NCBI RefSeq assembly: GCF_004331645.1
Contig: NZ_SJSK01000001.1
Location: 1,550,001-1,614,000, forward strand
Direction of reading: 5' to 3'
DNA length: 64,000 nt
Source of the DNA: Pedobacter frigiditerrae
GTDB taxonomy: Bacteria > Bacteroidota > Bacteroidia > Sphingobacteriales > Sphingobacteriaceae
Of this stretch, positions 17,440 through 26,431 are shown piece by piece. The notes under the pieces are model-generated. The model did not search any database, was not told the origin of the DNA, and saw only the letters and a list, made by a program, of their open reading frames with translations. Position numbers and translations under genes: made by a program. The number at the start of each line of letters is the position of its first letter. The stretch's first letter is position 1.

Positions 17440-18276
17440 TTAGTTTCTGTGCTGAAATAACCATTGAGGAATTTCCTCATTTAACAGAAATGGAATATTT
17501 ATATTGTTATGGTCTAGTTCTAAAAATGTGGTAAAGATTGTTTTTTTAGATTTTTTAAGTCTTTTGAATAATTCAACACTTCCTTTATATGAGTTTTCAA
17601 TATCTTTTTGTCCGTGAATAAGCCATATGTTTTTATTTTTTATTCCCTTTAGGTTCGAGTAATCTGGAACTGCTGCAATAGATACCATTCCTGCGAATAT
17701 TTTTGGTTCTCTATTTAAAATATTTTGAGCAGTTGACGCACCCATTGAATAGCCGATTAAATAAATTCTGCTTTTATCAATGTTGGGGTATTCTTTTTCT
17801 AAAGTTTTTATGAGTTCCAAAACCATAGCGACATCTTCAGAAGGCTTTGAAATTAAAACGCCATCTTCATTTTCTGAATAATTTGATGAACGTTTGTCAA
17901 ATTGTGGCGCTAAGACAAAACATTTATATTTAGCATAAATTTCTTCTCTAAGCCAAATACGGGATAAAGGTTCCAATTGGTTTTCGTTGTCATTGCCAAT
18001 TCTCGTGGAATTATGAAAGGTTATAACCAATGGGTATTTCCCAGTGCCCGTATAATTTTTTGGTAATAACAGGCGATAGGGTAGCTGTTTTTTCCCTTGT
18101 TTAAAATTTCGCTTTTCAAATTTTGTTGTAGGTAGGTTATTTAAAGTTTTTCTTGTTTCAATAAAAGTTAAACTATCAACTTTGGTGTGGTTGTAATTTT
18201 GAGTTTGAGCAAAACAAGAAAGGGTAGCAATAAGAAATAACAAGAATAATGTAATGGGCTTAAATGTGTTTTGCAT
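17440..18276 (-). CDS. Secreted alpha/beta hydrolase (esterase/feruloyl-esterase-like)
   Basis: A 278-residue exported serine hydrolase. A signal peptide ends near CFAQT (residue 25). The oxyanion region is YPLVITFHNSTR. The nucleophile elbow is IGYSMGASTAQ, and the C-terminal LDHNN carries the presumed histidine. The layout matches predicted dienelactone-hydrolase or PHB-depolymerase-like peptidases/esterases in Bacteroidota. The active-site triad appears complete but the substrate is unknown. It is isolated by repeat-rich gaps on both sides. Confidence 0.82.
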   Translation of the reverse strand: MQNTFKPITLFLLFLIATLSCFAQTQNYNHTKVDSLTFIETRKTLNNLPTTKFEKRNFKQGKKQLPYRLLLPKNYTGTGKYPLVITFHNSTRIGNDNENQLEPLSRIWLREEIYAKYKCFVLAPQFDKRSSNYSENEDGVLISKPSEDVAMVLELIKTLEKEYPNIDKSRIYLIGYSMGASTAQNILNREPKIFAGMVSIAAVPDYSNLKGIKNKNIWLIHGQKDIENSYKGSVELFKRLKKSKKTIFTTFLELDHNNINIPFLLNEEIPQWLFQHRN

Positions 18277-18382
18277 GGAATTTTATAAGATGTGCCCGAA
18301 GATAATTCAAATGCTAATATTTCTCGCTTATTTTTTTAAGTAGTTATTGTTAAAAATGCAGCTCTTTGTTTGTTAACTCTGA

Positions 18383-18445
18383 TGGTAGCGAGCACGTAGG
18401 GATAATCCTTGCGGTTACTCCGAAGTAAAGCGAACAGCAGGACTA
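18383..18445 (+). repeat. Dispersed repeat GGTAGCGRGCACG...AAGTAAAGCGRACAG, copy A
   Basis: Shares TGGTAGCG(A/G)GCACG at its left and AGTAAAGCG(A/G)ACAG(C/A)AGG(A/G)CTAA at its right with the copy at 28363-28412. The middle differs in length and sequence. Both copies are intergenic. Confidence 0.65.
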
Positions 18446-18613
18446 ACATTGAAATGAAATGCTGAAACTGCTTTTCAAAAAATACCTCGAACTTTTATCT
18501 GAGCTATTTATATTTATTTGAGTTGGTGAGCCACCAACCAAGGGAAGTGATTTAACCATCTCACTTTATAGATTCTTCGCGATGCTCAGAATGACAAAAA
18601 ATAAGGGATGAAT

Positions 18614-18650
18614 TGCAAAAAAATAGCCCGAACATTGTGTTCGAGCTATT
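18614..18650 (-). terminator. gcvP: Intrinsic terminator downstream of gcvP
   Basis: On the minus strand AATAGC-TCGAAC and GTTCGG-GCTATT form a stem with one internal mismatch and a short loop, followed by TTTTTT. It is about 110 bp past the gcvP stop, with a dispersed repeat in between. Confidence 0.8.
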
Positions 18651-18761
18651 GGTATTTGTTTTTTGCAAGTCCTTCGACAAGCTACCGATGTAAAATCGGC
18701 ACAAGTCAGGGTGACAAACTTTAGGGGCAATCGTAAATCAAAAATCTACGATCGTAAATCC

Positions 18762-21641
18762 CTATGCCATCGCTTCTTCTTCCATGTAACTTTCTAAAGG
18801 AGGACAAGCACAAATTAACGACCTATCTCCATGGCTGTCATTTACTCTGCCAACAGATGGCCAGAATTTATAAGCAGCAACATAAGGCAATGGGAATGCT
18901 GCAGTTTGACGGCTGTAGCTATGTTCCCAATCATTTGCAGTTACCACTGCAGAAGTGTGAGGTGCATTTTTAAGTGGATTATCTACTTTATCTAAGTTTC
19001 CGTTTTCTATGGCAGAAATCTCATTTCTAATGGCAATTAATGCATCGCAGAAACGATCTAACTCATGTTTAGGCTCGCTTTCTGTTGGTTCAACCATTAA
19101 CGTTCCTGCTACTGGGAAAGAAACTGTTGGAGCATGGAAACCATAATCCATTAAACGTTTGGCAATATCAACCACTTCGATGCCGAAGTTTTTGAAACCT
19201 CTACAATCTAAAATCATTTCGTGTGCACAACGACCTTGAGCACCAGAATATAAAACAGGATAATGCGCTTCTAAACGAGCTTTCATATAGTTAGCGTTTA
19301 GGATTGCGTATTTAGTAGCATCAGTTAAGCCTTCGCCACCCATCATGGCGATGTAGGCGTGAGAGATAATTAAAATTGAAGCAGAACCCCAAGGAGCTGA
19401 AGAAACAGCTGGGATAGACTTTTCATTGTTAATATCAACAACTGCGTGACCAGGTAAATATTTCACTAAGTGAGCAGCTACGCCGATTGGACCCATTCCA
19501 GGACCACCTCCACCATGTGGAATACAGAATGTTTTGTGCAAGTTTAAGTGGCAAACGTCTGCGCCAATATTTGCAGGGCTTGTTAAACCAACTTGTGCAT
19601 TCATGTTAGCGCCATCCATGTAAACCTGTCCACCGTGTTGGTGAATAGTTTCACAAATATCAATGATACTTTCTTCGAACACACCGTGAGTAGATGGATA
19701 AGTTACCATCAAACAAGAAAGGTTTTCTGCGTGTTCAGCAGCTTTTGCTTTTAAATCTTCAACATCAATGTTTCCATTTTCTAAAGATTTAACTACAATA
19801 ATCTTCATTCCTGCCATAGCAGCAGAAGCGGGATTTGTACCGTGAGCAGATGCAGGAATTAAAGCGATGTTACGGTGATGGTCGCCTCTATCTTGGTGAT
19901 AAGCTCTGATCACCATCAAACCAGCATACTCACCTTGAGCACCAGCATTTGGTTGTAAGCTCATTGCCGCAAAACCAGTGATTTCACTTAACCATTTGTC
20001 TAATTCATCAAATACAGTGTAATAACCTAAAACCTGGTCGGCTGGTGCAAATGGATGCACTTTGCCAAACTCTGGCCAAGTAACCGGAATCATTTCGCTG
20101 GTTGCATTTAATTTCATTGTACATGAACCTAAGGCAATCATAGAGTGACAAAGTGAAAGGTCTTTAGTTTCTAATGATTTAATGTAACGCAACATTTCAT
20201 GTTCTGAATGATGAGATGTGAAAATTGGATGCGTTAAATAAGCAGAAGCACGTCGCAAGTTTGCAGGAATTGTAGTTTCAACGTTCTCTGCAATTGTTAA
20301 ATTATCAGATGAAATAGCCTTTACTTTAGAGAAAATGCGAACTAATAATTTTACATCTTCATAAGAAACAGTTTCATCTAAAGCGATGCTTACTAAGTTT
20401 CCGTTATAATTTAGGTTGATATTATTATCTAAACATTCTTTGTGGATAGAACCTGTTAAATCACCTAAATCTAATTGAATGGTGTCGAAATAAGATTTAC
20501 TTAAAACGTTATATCCAATTGCCGAAAGTGATTGTGCTAAAGTAACGGTTAACCCGTGGGTACGTTCAGCAATTAATTTTAATCCTTTTGGACCGTGATA
20601 AACTGCATAAAACCCAGCCATGATTGCCAATAAAGCTTGGGCAGTACAGATATTTGAAGTCGCTTTGTCTCTACGGATATGTTGCTCGCGAGTTTGCAAA
20701 GCCATACGTAAAGCGTAGTTGTTATTGCTATCGATAGTTACACCGATAATACGGCCAGGAATGGAACGTTTGTACTCGTCTTTAGTTGAAAAATATGCAG
20801 CGTGTGGACCACCAAATCCCATTGGAACACCAAAACGTTGCGTAGTACCCACAACAACATCTGCTCCCCATTCTCCTGGAGGAGTTAATAAGGTTAAGCT
20901 CAATAAATCTGCAATAACAGTTAATTTGATGTTTTTTGCGTGTAGGTTGGCAGCGAAAGTTGTATAATCATATACTTCGCCGTTACCTGCTGGGTATTGT
21001 ACAATTGCACCGAAAAACTCGTCGGTTGCAGTAAATTCTTGGTGGTTACCAATTACCAATTCTATACCGAATGGATTAGCACGAGTTTTTAAAATATCAA
21101 TGGTTTGAGCAAAAACTAGGTCAGACACAAAATATTTAGTGGCTTTTTGGTCTTTACGCAAGCTGTATTGCATAAACATAGCTTCTGCAGCTGCTGTACC
21201 TTCATCTAATAAAGATGCATTGGCAATTTCCATTCCGGTTAAATCGATAACCATGGTTTGGAAATTTAACAAAGCTTGTAAACGACCTTGTGCAATTTCT
21301 GCTTGATAAGGAGTGTATTGTGTATACCACCCTGGGTTTTCCATTACGTTACGTAAAATTACGCCAGGGGTTAAGGTATCGTAATAACCTTGACCAATGT
21401 AAGATTTGAAAACCTTGTTTAACGAAGCTGTTTGTTTTAAGCTTGTTAAATATTCTATTTCAGACTTTGCTTTTGGTAAATTTAAAGGTTGTTTTAACCT
21501 TATCTTTTGAGGAACGGTTTGTTCAATCAATTCATCAATAGATTTTACGCCAACAGTTTGTAGCATAGCCGCTGTATCTTCCGCGTTTGGGGCAATATGA
21601 CGGTCTTGAAAGTCTTCTTGGTAATGGATATTTAAACTCAT
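18762..21641 (-). CDS. gcvP: Glycine dehydrogenase (decarboxylating), P-protein
   Basis: The 959-residue pyridoxal-phosphate subunit of the glycine cleavage system. It decarboxylates glycine and loads the aminomethyl group on the lipoyl H-protein. It is a fused single-chain P-protein with two related halves. The PLP-lysine motif [18 protein letters not shown] and the [10 protein letters not shown] region are intact. I start at the ATG at 21641. An upstream in-frame TTG at 21668 overlaps a TACCTTTG promoter box, so the longer reading is unlikely. The gene is monocistronic, with a terminator at 18614-18650. H- and T-protein genes are not in the window. Confidence 0.97.
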   Translation of the reverse strand: MSLNIHYQEDFQDRHIAPNAEDTAAMLQTVGVKSIDELIEQTVPQKIRLKQPLNLPKAKSEIEYLTSLKQTASLNKVFKSYIGQGYYDTLTPGVILRNVMENPGWYTQYTPYQAEIAQGRLQALLNFQTMVIDLTGMEIANASLLDEGTAAAEAMFMQYSLRKDQKATKYFVSDLVFAQTIDILKTRANPFGIELVIGNHQEFTATDEFFGAIVQYPAGNGEVYDYTTFAANLHAKNIKLTVIADLLSLTLLTPPGEWGADVVVGTTQRFGVPMGFGGPHAAYFSTKDEYKRSIPGRIIGVTIDSNNNYALRMALQTREQHIRRDKATSNICTAQALLAIMAGFYAVYHGPKGLKLIAERTHGLTVTLAQSLSAIGYNVLSKSYFDTIQLDLGDLTGSIHKECLDNNINLNYNGNLVSIALDETVSYEDVKLLVRIFSKVKAISSDNLTIAENVETTIPANLRRASAYLTHPIFTSHHSEHEMLRYIKSLETKDLSLCHSMIALGSCTMKLNATSEMIPVTWPEFGKVHPFAPADQVLGYYTVFDELDKWLSEITGFAAMSLQPNAGAQGEYAGLMVIRAYHQDRGDHHRNIALIPASAHGTNPASAAMAGMKIIVVKSLENGNIDVEDLKAKAAEHAENLSCLMVTYPSTHGVFEESIIDICETIHQHGGQVYMDGANMNAQVGLTSPANIGADVCHLNLHKTFCIPHGGGGPGMGPIGVAAHLVKYLPGHAVVDINNEKSIPAVSSAPWGSASILIISHAYIAMMGGEGLTDATKYAILNANYMKARLEAHYPVLYSGAQGRCAHEMILDCRGFKNFGIEVVDIAKRLMDYGFHAPTVSFPVAGTLMVEPTESEPKHELDRFCDALIAIRNEISAIENGNLDKVDNPLKNAPHTSAVVTANDWEHSYSRQTAAFPLPYVAAYKFWPSVGRVNDSHGDRSLICACPPLESYMEEEAMA

Positions 21642-21665
21642 GCAGTTGATAAAAATAAGTTGCCG

Positions 21666-21673
21666 CAAAGGTA
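21666..21673 (-). promoter_or_regulatory. gcvP: -7 promoter box TACCTTTG of gcvP
   Basis: An exact TAnnTTTG box on the minus strand, 25 bases before the ATG, predicting a leader of about 15-20 bases. No clear -33 TTG is visible at the usual distance. Confidence 0.55.
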
Positions 21674-21800
21674 AGAAATTGGTAACTATTATTGTTACGA
21701 ATTGTGTTGTTTTTTAGCCATTAAAGCCTATTTGTTTAGTAGTTTTTTTACACAAACGTTTGTTTAAGATTGGTTCAAAGTATTATAATTAGATTTGTGA

Positions 21801-22499
21801 ATGAATTTAAGAAGAGTACTATTTGCCATTGCTATTATTGTATTAGGATATGTTGTCATTTCTAATATTTTTTCGGTTAAAAAATTGTCAAAAAATGTTG
21901 TAGCGAGTAAAATGCCTACTAGAGATTTTGCTTACGCAGATTTGTTTCTAAACCCAGATCGCTTTTCTAATACTTTTACTTTTTATGGTAACGCAAAAAG
22001 GGATGTTGTTGGAGGTTATGTAGTTGGTAAAAATTATGATTTAGTGGTTTATAAAATTAAAAACCTGAAGCCCGAAAAAACAAAATCCATCTCTGAGGTT
22101 TTTACTTTAATGAAATCAGATGATTATGATTTAACACAGGATGTGATTTACGATGCTTCTTATAAAACTAGTTCGTTTAGATTTTCAGTTGCCCAAAATG
22201 ACATAAAACCTTTAAAGCAATTAAAAATTAACTATTCTGGAGACGTTTTGAGTGAGAGGTTAGATGAAAAAAATATTTTAATCTTTAATTTATCTAATGT
22301 AAGTGGTTTGGCTGCTTTTGCTGATGCCAAACAAGTCGAGTTTGCAATCAATAAAAGAAGTTTTCTTACTAAGAAATTCTCCTTGCAAATAGCTATTTAT
22401 AAAAATGGTAATGATTTCTATTTTGCTGCATTATATGATAGGGAAAGTCCTGAAAAACCAGTTGAAAGAAATGTTATAAAAGAGTTGTTCAAAAATTAA
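21801..22499 (+). CDS. Hypothetical protein with one N-terminal membrane helix
   Basis: A 232-residue protein I do not recognise. Residues 5-24 form one hydrophobic helix (RRVLFAIAIIVLGYVVISN), read as a signal anchor or uncleaved signal. The rest is a soluble domain with alternating strand-like segments, such as FTFYGNAKRDVVGGYVVG and SFRFSVAQNDIKPL. There are no cysteines and no obvious catalytic motif. It is placed in the periplasm by inference. It is divergent from gcvP (159-bp gap) and convergent with the lipoprotein gene. The ATG start and AT-rich codon use fit the neighbours, so it is likely real. Confidence 0.75.
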   Translation: MNLRRVLFAIAIIVLGYVVISNIFSVKKLSKNVVASKMPTRDFAYADLFLNPDRFSNTFTFYGNAKRDVVGGYVVGKNYDLVVYKIKNLKPEKTKSISEVFTLMKSDDYDLTQDVIYDASYKTSSFRFSVAQNDIKPLKQLKINYSGDVLSERLDEKNILIFNLSNVSGLAAFADAKQVEFAINKRSFLTKKFSLQIAIYKNGNDFYFAALYDRESPEKPVERNVIKELFKN

Positions 22500-22602
22500 A
22501 AAAATCAGCTGTTTTGAACCTTCTTTTTTAATGAATTTTAGGGAATGAACCATAAAAAGAGTTAGTTGTTTGTTTTTGTATCTAAACCATCAACCTTCTA
22601 CC

Positions 22603-23166
22603 TTATTTCACTACTTTCCAGCCTTCTTCTTTATGTAGCTTTAAGCGATAGGTTTTGGTTATGAAATTGCTATTGTCATCAGCATTTTTTTGGAAAGATG
22701 AAAAAGGGGTATTTACTTTTTTTAATGATACGGTTACTTTTGCATTATTATCATTCACCCGGTTAAAATTAACAGGTTTTTCACTGGCCAATTCATAAGT
22801 AACCACTTTAACGGTTGCTTTATCTTCATCTTGTTTCAATACTAAATCACTTGCTTTATCGGTTAATTTAATGATATAAACAAAGCTACTATCTTTAGAA
22901 AGGAATTTCTTTTTTGATTCTTGTAAAGCCAATGAAACATAGCCATCACTTGCCAAGGTTTTATATTTCTCAAGTTCCAGCATGTCTTTTTGACTGTTAA
23001 ACTTCAACTCTCCGAAATTAAAACGACCAGTTTTATATTCTGGGTTTGCGGTTAAATATTCAGTAATTACTTCGCCAGCTTCATCGGCATTAATTTTGGC
23101 AACATCTTTACATCCGCTAAAAGCAATAACGAATAAAGTTAAAATAGCAAAAGCTCTATATTTCAT
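22603..23166 (-). CDS. Hypothetical lipoprotein
   Basis: A 187-residue lipoprotein. The signal peptide ends in lipobox IAFSGC with the lipidated cysteine at 19. The mature domain has no named family that I recognise; it contains repeated Lys-rich strands (KATVKVVTYELAS, NAKVTVSLKKVN) that suggest a beta-sandwich or cystatin-like fold. The start codon overlaps the stop of the DMT-exporter gene by 4 bp (ATGA), so the two are translationally coupled. A functional link to the exporter is not known. Confidence 0.78.
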   Translation of the reverse strand: MKYRAFAILTLFVIAFSGCKDVAKINADEAGEVITEYLTANPEYKTGRFNFGELKFNSQKDMLELEKYKTLASDGYVSLALQESKKKFLSKDSSFVYIIKLTDKASDLVLKQDEDKATVKVVTYELASEKPVNFNRVNDNNAKVTVSLKKVNTPFSSFQKNADDNSNFITKTYRLKLHKEEGWKVVK

Positions 23167-24074
23167 AGCAAAGGTTTTTTCTTAAAGATATTTGGCTTTT
23201 TTATCATTTCCAAATTTGGAAGAATTAGTGCACTTAATATGATCACAACACCTAACCATCTCATTAAGTTTACTTCCTCGTGTAAAATTAAACTACTCAT
23301 CATGACAGCAACTGGTAACTCAACAGAACTTAAAATAGAACTTAAGGTTAAACCAACCTTTGGGATTCCTGCTGCAAAACAAAGTGGAGGAATGAAAGTG
23401 CCAAAAACAGCAAGAATAATTCCCCATTTTAATAAACTGCCTGTTAGGGCTCCATTAATTAAAAATGTAGGTGGCAAAGCGATGAATATTAAAACACAAG
23501 CACCAGTAATCATTAATGCACTCTTTTTTAACGGTGGATAATCATTGCCGAGTTTACCATTTAACATTAAAAATATGGCATAACAAAGCGCAGCTAACAT
23601 TCCGAATATTATTCCTTCTAGATTAATTTGGTTAGCACTGGTTTTTAGGTAACCACTAGCTAAAACAGTTCCGAAGAGTATAACTACTATAGCCAATATT
23701 TGCATTTTGTTAGGCTTCTTTTTATAAATGAAAAGCTCTAATAAAACACTAATCCACACAAATTGCATTAATAAAATAATGGCTAAAGAAGCTGGCACTA
23801 ACTTAACGCATTGATAATAAAACATACTTACCAAGCCAGTAAATGTACCCGCAGCTAATAATTTAAACCAATGTGTTTTAGATTTAGGGTAAACCTTCTT
23901 TCCTATTTTTGTTTGGATTAAATAGCCCAACCATAGTAAAATAGCGCCCAAAAAAGCTTGGGTTCCTGTAACATCGCTTAGCGAATAACCATCTGCATAA
24001 GCTAGTTTTACAAATGTAGAGAGGATGCCAAAACTACAGGCACCAAAAAGAACAAGGATTATACCTTTGAGCAT
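23163..24074 (-). CDS. EamA/DMT-superfamily transporter
   Basis: A 303-residue inner-membrane protein with about ten hydrophobic helices arranged as two EamA repeats (about 4-140 and 153-290). Typical conserved spots are the N-terminal ILFGACSFGILSTFVKLAY and the second-repeat SILSSVELPVAVMMSSLILHE, where the glutamate-proline near the C-terminus is a hallmark. These proteins usually export metabolites or amino acids; the substrate cannot be predicted. The gene is coupled by a 4-bp overlap to the following lipoprotein gene, and is preceded by a CCCC-rich inverted repeat and pdxJ. Confidence 0.92.
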   Translation of the reverse strand: MLKGIILVLFGACSFGILSTFVKLAYADGYSLSDVTGTQAFLGAILLWLGYLIQTKIGKKVYPKSKTHWFKLLAAGTFTGLVSMFYYQCVKLVPASLAIILLMQFVWISVLLELFIYKKKPNKMQILAIVVILFGTVLASGYLKTSANQINLEGIIFGMLAALCYAIFLMLNGKLGNDYPPLKKSALMITGACVLIFIALPPTFLINGALTGSLLKWGIILAVFGTFIPPLCFAAGIPKVGLTLSSILSSVELPVAVMMSSLILHEEVNLMRWLGVVIILSALILPNLEMIKKPNIFKKKPLL

Positions 24075-24076
24075 AA

Positions 24077-24155
24077 CCCCTTAATCCCCTAAAGGGGAAA
24101 TTTGTTTAATAAATTCGTCCATATTTTAAGCCCCCTTTAGGGGATTTAGGGGTTC
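24077..24155. repeat. Inverted CCCCTAAATCCCC repeat overlapping the pdxJ stop
   Basis: CCCCTTAATCCCCTAAAGGGG (24077-24097, split here as two halves) faces CCCCCTTTAGGGGATTTAGGGG (24132-24153), forming a nested inverted repeat between the exporter gene and pdxJ. The right arm encodes the last residues and stop of PdxJ. A related CCCCAAACCCCCAAAGGGG element follows ahcY at 28582-28604. Confidence 0.75.
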
Positions 24156-24865
24156 AGTTGCTTTAAATAAAGTTGGATGGTGTTTTCTAATCCAAAGTAT
24201 AAGGCATCGCTTATTAAGGCATGGCCGATTGACACTTCTAAAAGATTTGGAATGTTTTGAGCAAAATATTTGAGGTTGTCTAAATCTAAATCGTGACCAG
24301 CATTAATGCCTAAACCTAATTCATTTGCTTTTTTTGCTGCGGCGACATAAGGAGCAATAGCGCTTTCCTTATCTTGATGAAACCCACTTGCGTAAGCTTC
24401 AGTATATAATTCTATTCTATCTGTTCCAGTTGCCAAAGCTCCTTCAACCATTTCAATAATTGGGTCTACAAAAATGGAAACACGAATGCCCGAATTTTGA
24501 AATAATGTTACCATTTCTTTCAAATAAACATGTTCTGTAATAGTATCCCAACCATGGTTTGAAGTGATTTGACCTAACACATCTGGCACTAAAGTTACTT
24601 GTGCTGGCTTATTGGCTAATACAAGGTCGATGAATTTTTGTTCCTTGCAATTACCTTCGATATTAAATTCTGTTGCAATTACGGCTTTTAAATCGAATGT
24701 ATCTTGGTAACGAATGTGGCGTTCGTCTGGACGAGGATGTACAGTAATTCCTTGTGCGCCAAAACGCTCACAGTCTAAAGCTACTTTAACTAAATCAGGG
24801 TTATTGCCACCTCTGCTGTTGCGCAAAGTTGCAATTTTGTTAATATTGACTGATAATTTTGTCAT
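24146..24865 (-). CDS. pdxJ: Pyridoxine 5'-phosphate synthase
   Basis: The 239-residue TIM-barrel enzyme that condenses 1-deoxyxylulose 5-phosphate with aminoacetone phosphate to form pyridoxine 5'-phosphate, in the DXP-dependent vitamin B6 pathway. Family signatures are [17 protein letters not shown] at the start, [22 protein letters not shown] and [13 protein letters not shown]. All are intact and the length is normal. The final residues (LNP-stop) are read from an inverted repeat. A TATCTTTG box ends only 5 bases before the ATG, so a leaderless transcript is possible. Confidence 0.96.
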   Translation of the reverse strand: MTKLSVNINKIATLRNSRGGNNPDLVKVALDCERFGAQGITVHPRPDERHIRYQDTFDLKAVIATEFNIEGNCKEQKFIDLVLANKPAQVTLVPDVLGQITSNHGWDTITEHVYLKEMVTLFQNSGIRVSIFVDPIIEMVEGALATGTDRIELYTEAYASGFHQDKESAIAPYVAAAKKANELGLGINAGHDLDLDNLKYFAQNIPNLLEVSIGHALISDALYFGLENTIQLYLKQLNP

Positions 24866-24869
24866 GGTG

Positions 24870-24877
24870 CAAAGATA
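24870..24877 (-). promoter_or_regulatory. pdxJ: -7 promoter box TATCTTTG of pdxJ, adjacent to the start codon
   Basis: An exact TAnnTTTG box on the minus strand whose last base is 5 bases from the ATG. With the usual distance to the transcription start, the message would begin at or next to the start codon. No -33 TTG is clear. Confidence 0.5.
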
Positions 24878-24964
24878 GTGGTTTAAGCTGAAAGACTAAA
24901 CACCATAGAAGGTATTAACCGCAAAGAACGCGAAGAGCGCAAAGTAATAATTGGAGGATGTGTT

Positions 24965-24972
24965 TATATTTG
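24965..24972 (+). promoter_or_regulatory. -7 promoter box TATATTTG next to the deacetylase-like start
   Basis: An exact TAnnTTTG box ending 2 bases before the first ATG (24974) and 5 before the second (24977). If active, transcription would begin at about the second ATG, giving a leaderless message. Confidence 0.45.
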
Positions 24973-24973
24973 A

Positions 24974-25945
24974 ATGATGAAACCTAAGTTTTTACTGTTT
25001 TTCTTATTTCTTTCGATTAATGTTTTTGCTCAAAATTTTGGCAACATTAAACGCTATAAGGTAAATTATGCTTTGGCTATAAAAGGAACTGAAAGATTAA
25101 TTGCCATAAGAAGTTTTGTAAATGACAATCAGAAATATTTGTTGTTGGTTGATCCACATAACCTAAATACAAAGGTGGAATTAGCGGGTCATTATTCTCT
25201 TTCTAATTTAGATTTTGGAAATGTACAGGCGATATTCAAAAAATCAGTTTATATACAAGCGATGGACATAGCATTGAAAAACGATAGGCAAATGCAAAAT
25301 GCAGGTATAGACCATGCCATTCCAAGAGAAAAGGGGATTACTTTAACCATTGATTTATGCCCTTCGCATAAAAATCTAGATAGAATTATTTTTCAGTCGT
25401 TGATTAATGAATTTAAGAAGATTGAGCAACCTGTACCATTGGCAGTTTCTGCTTCTGGTAAATGGGTGTTAAAACATCAAGAGGATTTGAAATGGCTAAA
25501 AAAAATGGTTTCACAAAAGGAACTGGATATTACGTGGATAAACCATTCGTACAATCACGAAGTAAATAGTTTGCCATTGGCTGAAAATTTTCTATTGGCA
25601 AAAAACACAGATTTAGCTATCGAAGTTTTAGAGAATGAGAAACTGATGCTAAAGAATGGATTAATTCCTTCTTTATTTTTTCGCTTCCCTGGTTTAGTTT
25701 CTGACCAACAAGTGGTAGAAAAGACCATAGCTTATGGTTTAATACCTATTGGAAGTGATGCCTGGTTGGCAAAAGGCCAAACACCAAACGCTGGTAGTAT
25801 TGTTTTAATTCACGGTAATGGAAATGAAGAATTTGGTGTAAAAGATTTTATCCAGCTGCTAAAAACCAAACAAATTGACGTGAAAAACAAACAATGGCTA
25901 ATGTTCGATTTAAGACAAGGATTGGAGAAAGAATTAGAAAAATAA
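24974..25945 (+). CDS. Secreted polysaccharide deacetylase-like protein (CE4/NodB fold) with altered motif 1
   Basis: A 323-residue exported protein. The signal peptide ends near VFAQN. About 90 residues of unknown domain precede a NodB-type barrel. Motif 1, usually TFDDGPS, reads TIDLCPS, so the first Asp remains but the metal-binding second Asp is Leu. Motif 2 (NHSYNHE, HxxxH present), motif 3 (FRFPG), motif 4 (GSDAW) and motif 5 (LIHGNG) are kept. Classic Zn-dependent deacetylase activity is therefore uncertain; altered metal binding or a new role is possible. The start could be either of two adjacent ATGs (24974, 24977). Confidence 0.75.
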   Translation: MMKPKFLLFFLFLSINVFAQNFGNIKRYKVNYALAIKGTERLIAIRSFVNDNQKYLLLVDPHNLNTKVELAGHYSLSNLDFGNVQAIFKKSVYIQAMDIALKNDRQMQNAGIDHAIPREKGITLTIDLCPSHKNLDRIIFQSLINEFKKIEQPVPLAVSASGKWVLKHQEDLKWLKKMVSQKELDITWINHSYNHEVNSLPLAENFLLAKNTDLAIEVLENEKLMLKNGLIPSLFFRFPGLVSDQQVVEKTIAYGLIPIGSDAWLAKGQTPNAGSIVLIHGNGNEEFGVKDFIQLLKTKQIDVKNKQWLMFDLRQGLEKELEK

Positions 25946-26010
25946 TGTAAAATGAATTTGCCACTAAGACACAAAGATGCCAAGAAAACTTGGGAAGCTT
26001 TGGCGTTAGA

Positions 26011-26364
26011 CTATTTCTTCTCTGGCAATAAAGTAATTGTTTTTGCTTTAAAACGATTATTCACAATTTCTCCTGTTACGGTTGCTTTGCTGATTACATT
26101 ACAAAAGCCGTGTTTCTCATCGTGGGCATCTCCAAAATCATCTACACTTTTCCCATCTACAAAGTATGATTTTCCATCAATACGGATGGCTAAGTCACAA
26201 CTTTTACCTTTCATGTTAAATTTACACTCACCACAGGCAATTTCTACAGTTTTTGAGTTTAGTTGTTGAGATGCTTGTTGTTTAGTTGTTTTTTGAGTTT
26301 TAGTTTGAGCATTTGCTACAAAACCGAATGATGTTAGTAATAATGCAAATATTAAGGCTTTCAT
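26011..26364 (-). CDS. Small secreted cysteine-containing protein (DUF6370-like)
   Basis: A 117-residue exported protein with a signal peptide ending near VANAQ (residue 19). The mature part has a CGECKFNMKGKSCDLA cluster and a later HGFCNVISKATVTGEI. This CxxC...C...C layout resembles the DUF6370 family common in Bacteroidota, a call made from memory. The four cysteines might bind metal or form disulfides; no enzyme function is known. It stands alone between the deacetylase-like gene (convergent) and a hydrolase gene. Confidence 0.7.
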   Translation of the reverse strand: MKALIFALLLTSFGFVANAQTKTQKTTKQQASQQLNSKTVEIACGECKFNMKGKSCDLAIRIDGKSYFVDGKSVDDFGDAHDEKHGFCNVISKATVTGEIVNNRFKAKTITLLPEKK

Positions 26365-26431
26365 ATTTTTTAGATATTAAGTTTGATTAAGACAAATGTA
26401 AGCTTTTAAGGTTCAAGAGAGGCAATGGATT

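Larger units (their letters stand above)
18277..18761. other. Intergenic region: three dispersed repeats and the gcvP terminator
   Basis: A 485-bp gap. It holds a GGTAGCGAGCACG element (18383-18445) shared with 28363-28412, a GATTCTTCGCGATGCTCAGAATGACA element (18563-18597, related to 49859-49930), the gcvP terminator (18614-18650), a TCCTTCGACAAGCT...AGGGTGACA element (18663-18716), and ATCGTAAATC words (18730-18759). No gene is supported. Confidence 0.65.

Noticed and set aside
21642..21668. Longer gcvP start at TTG 21668
   Set aside because: The TACCTTTG promoter box lies across it and the ATG at 21641 matches the normal P-protein length.
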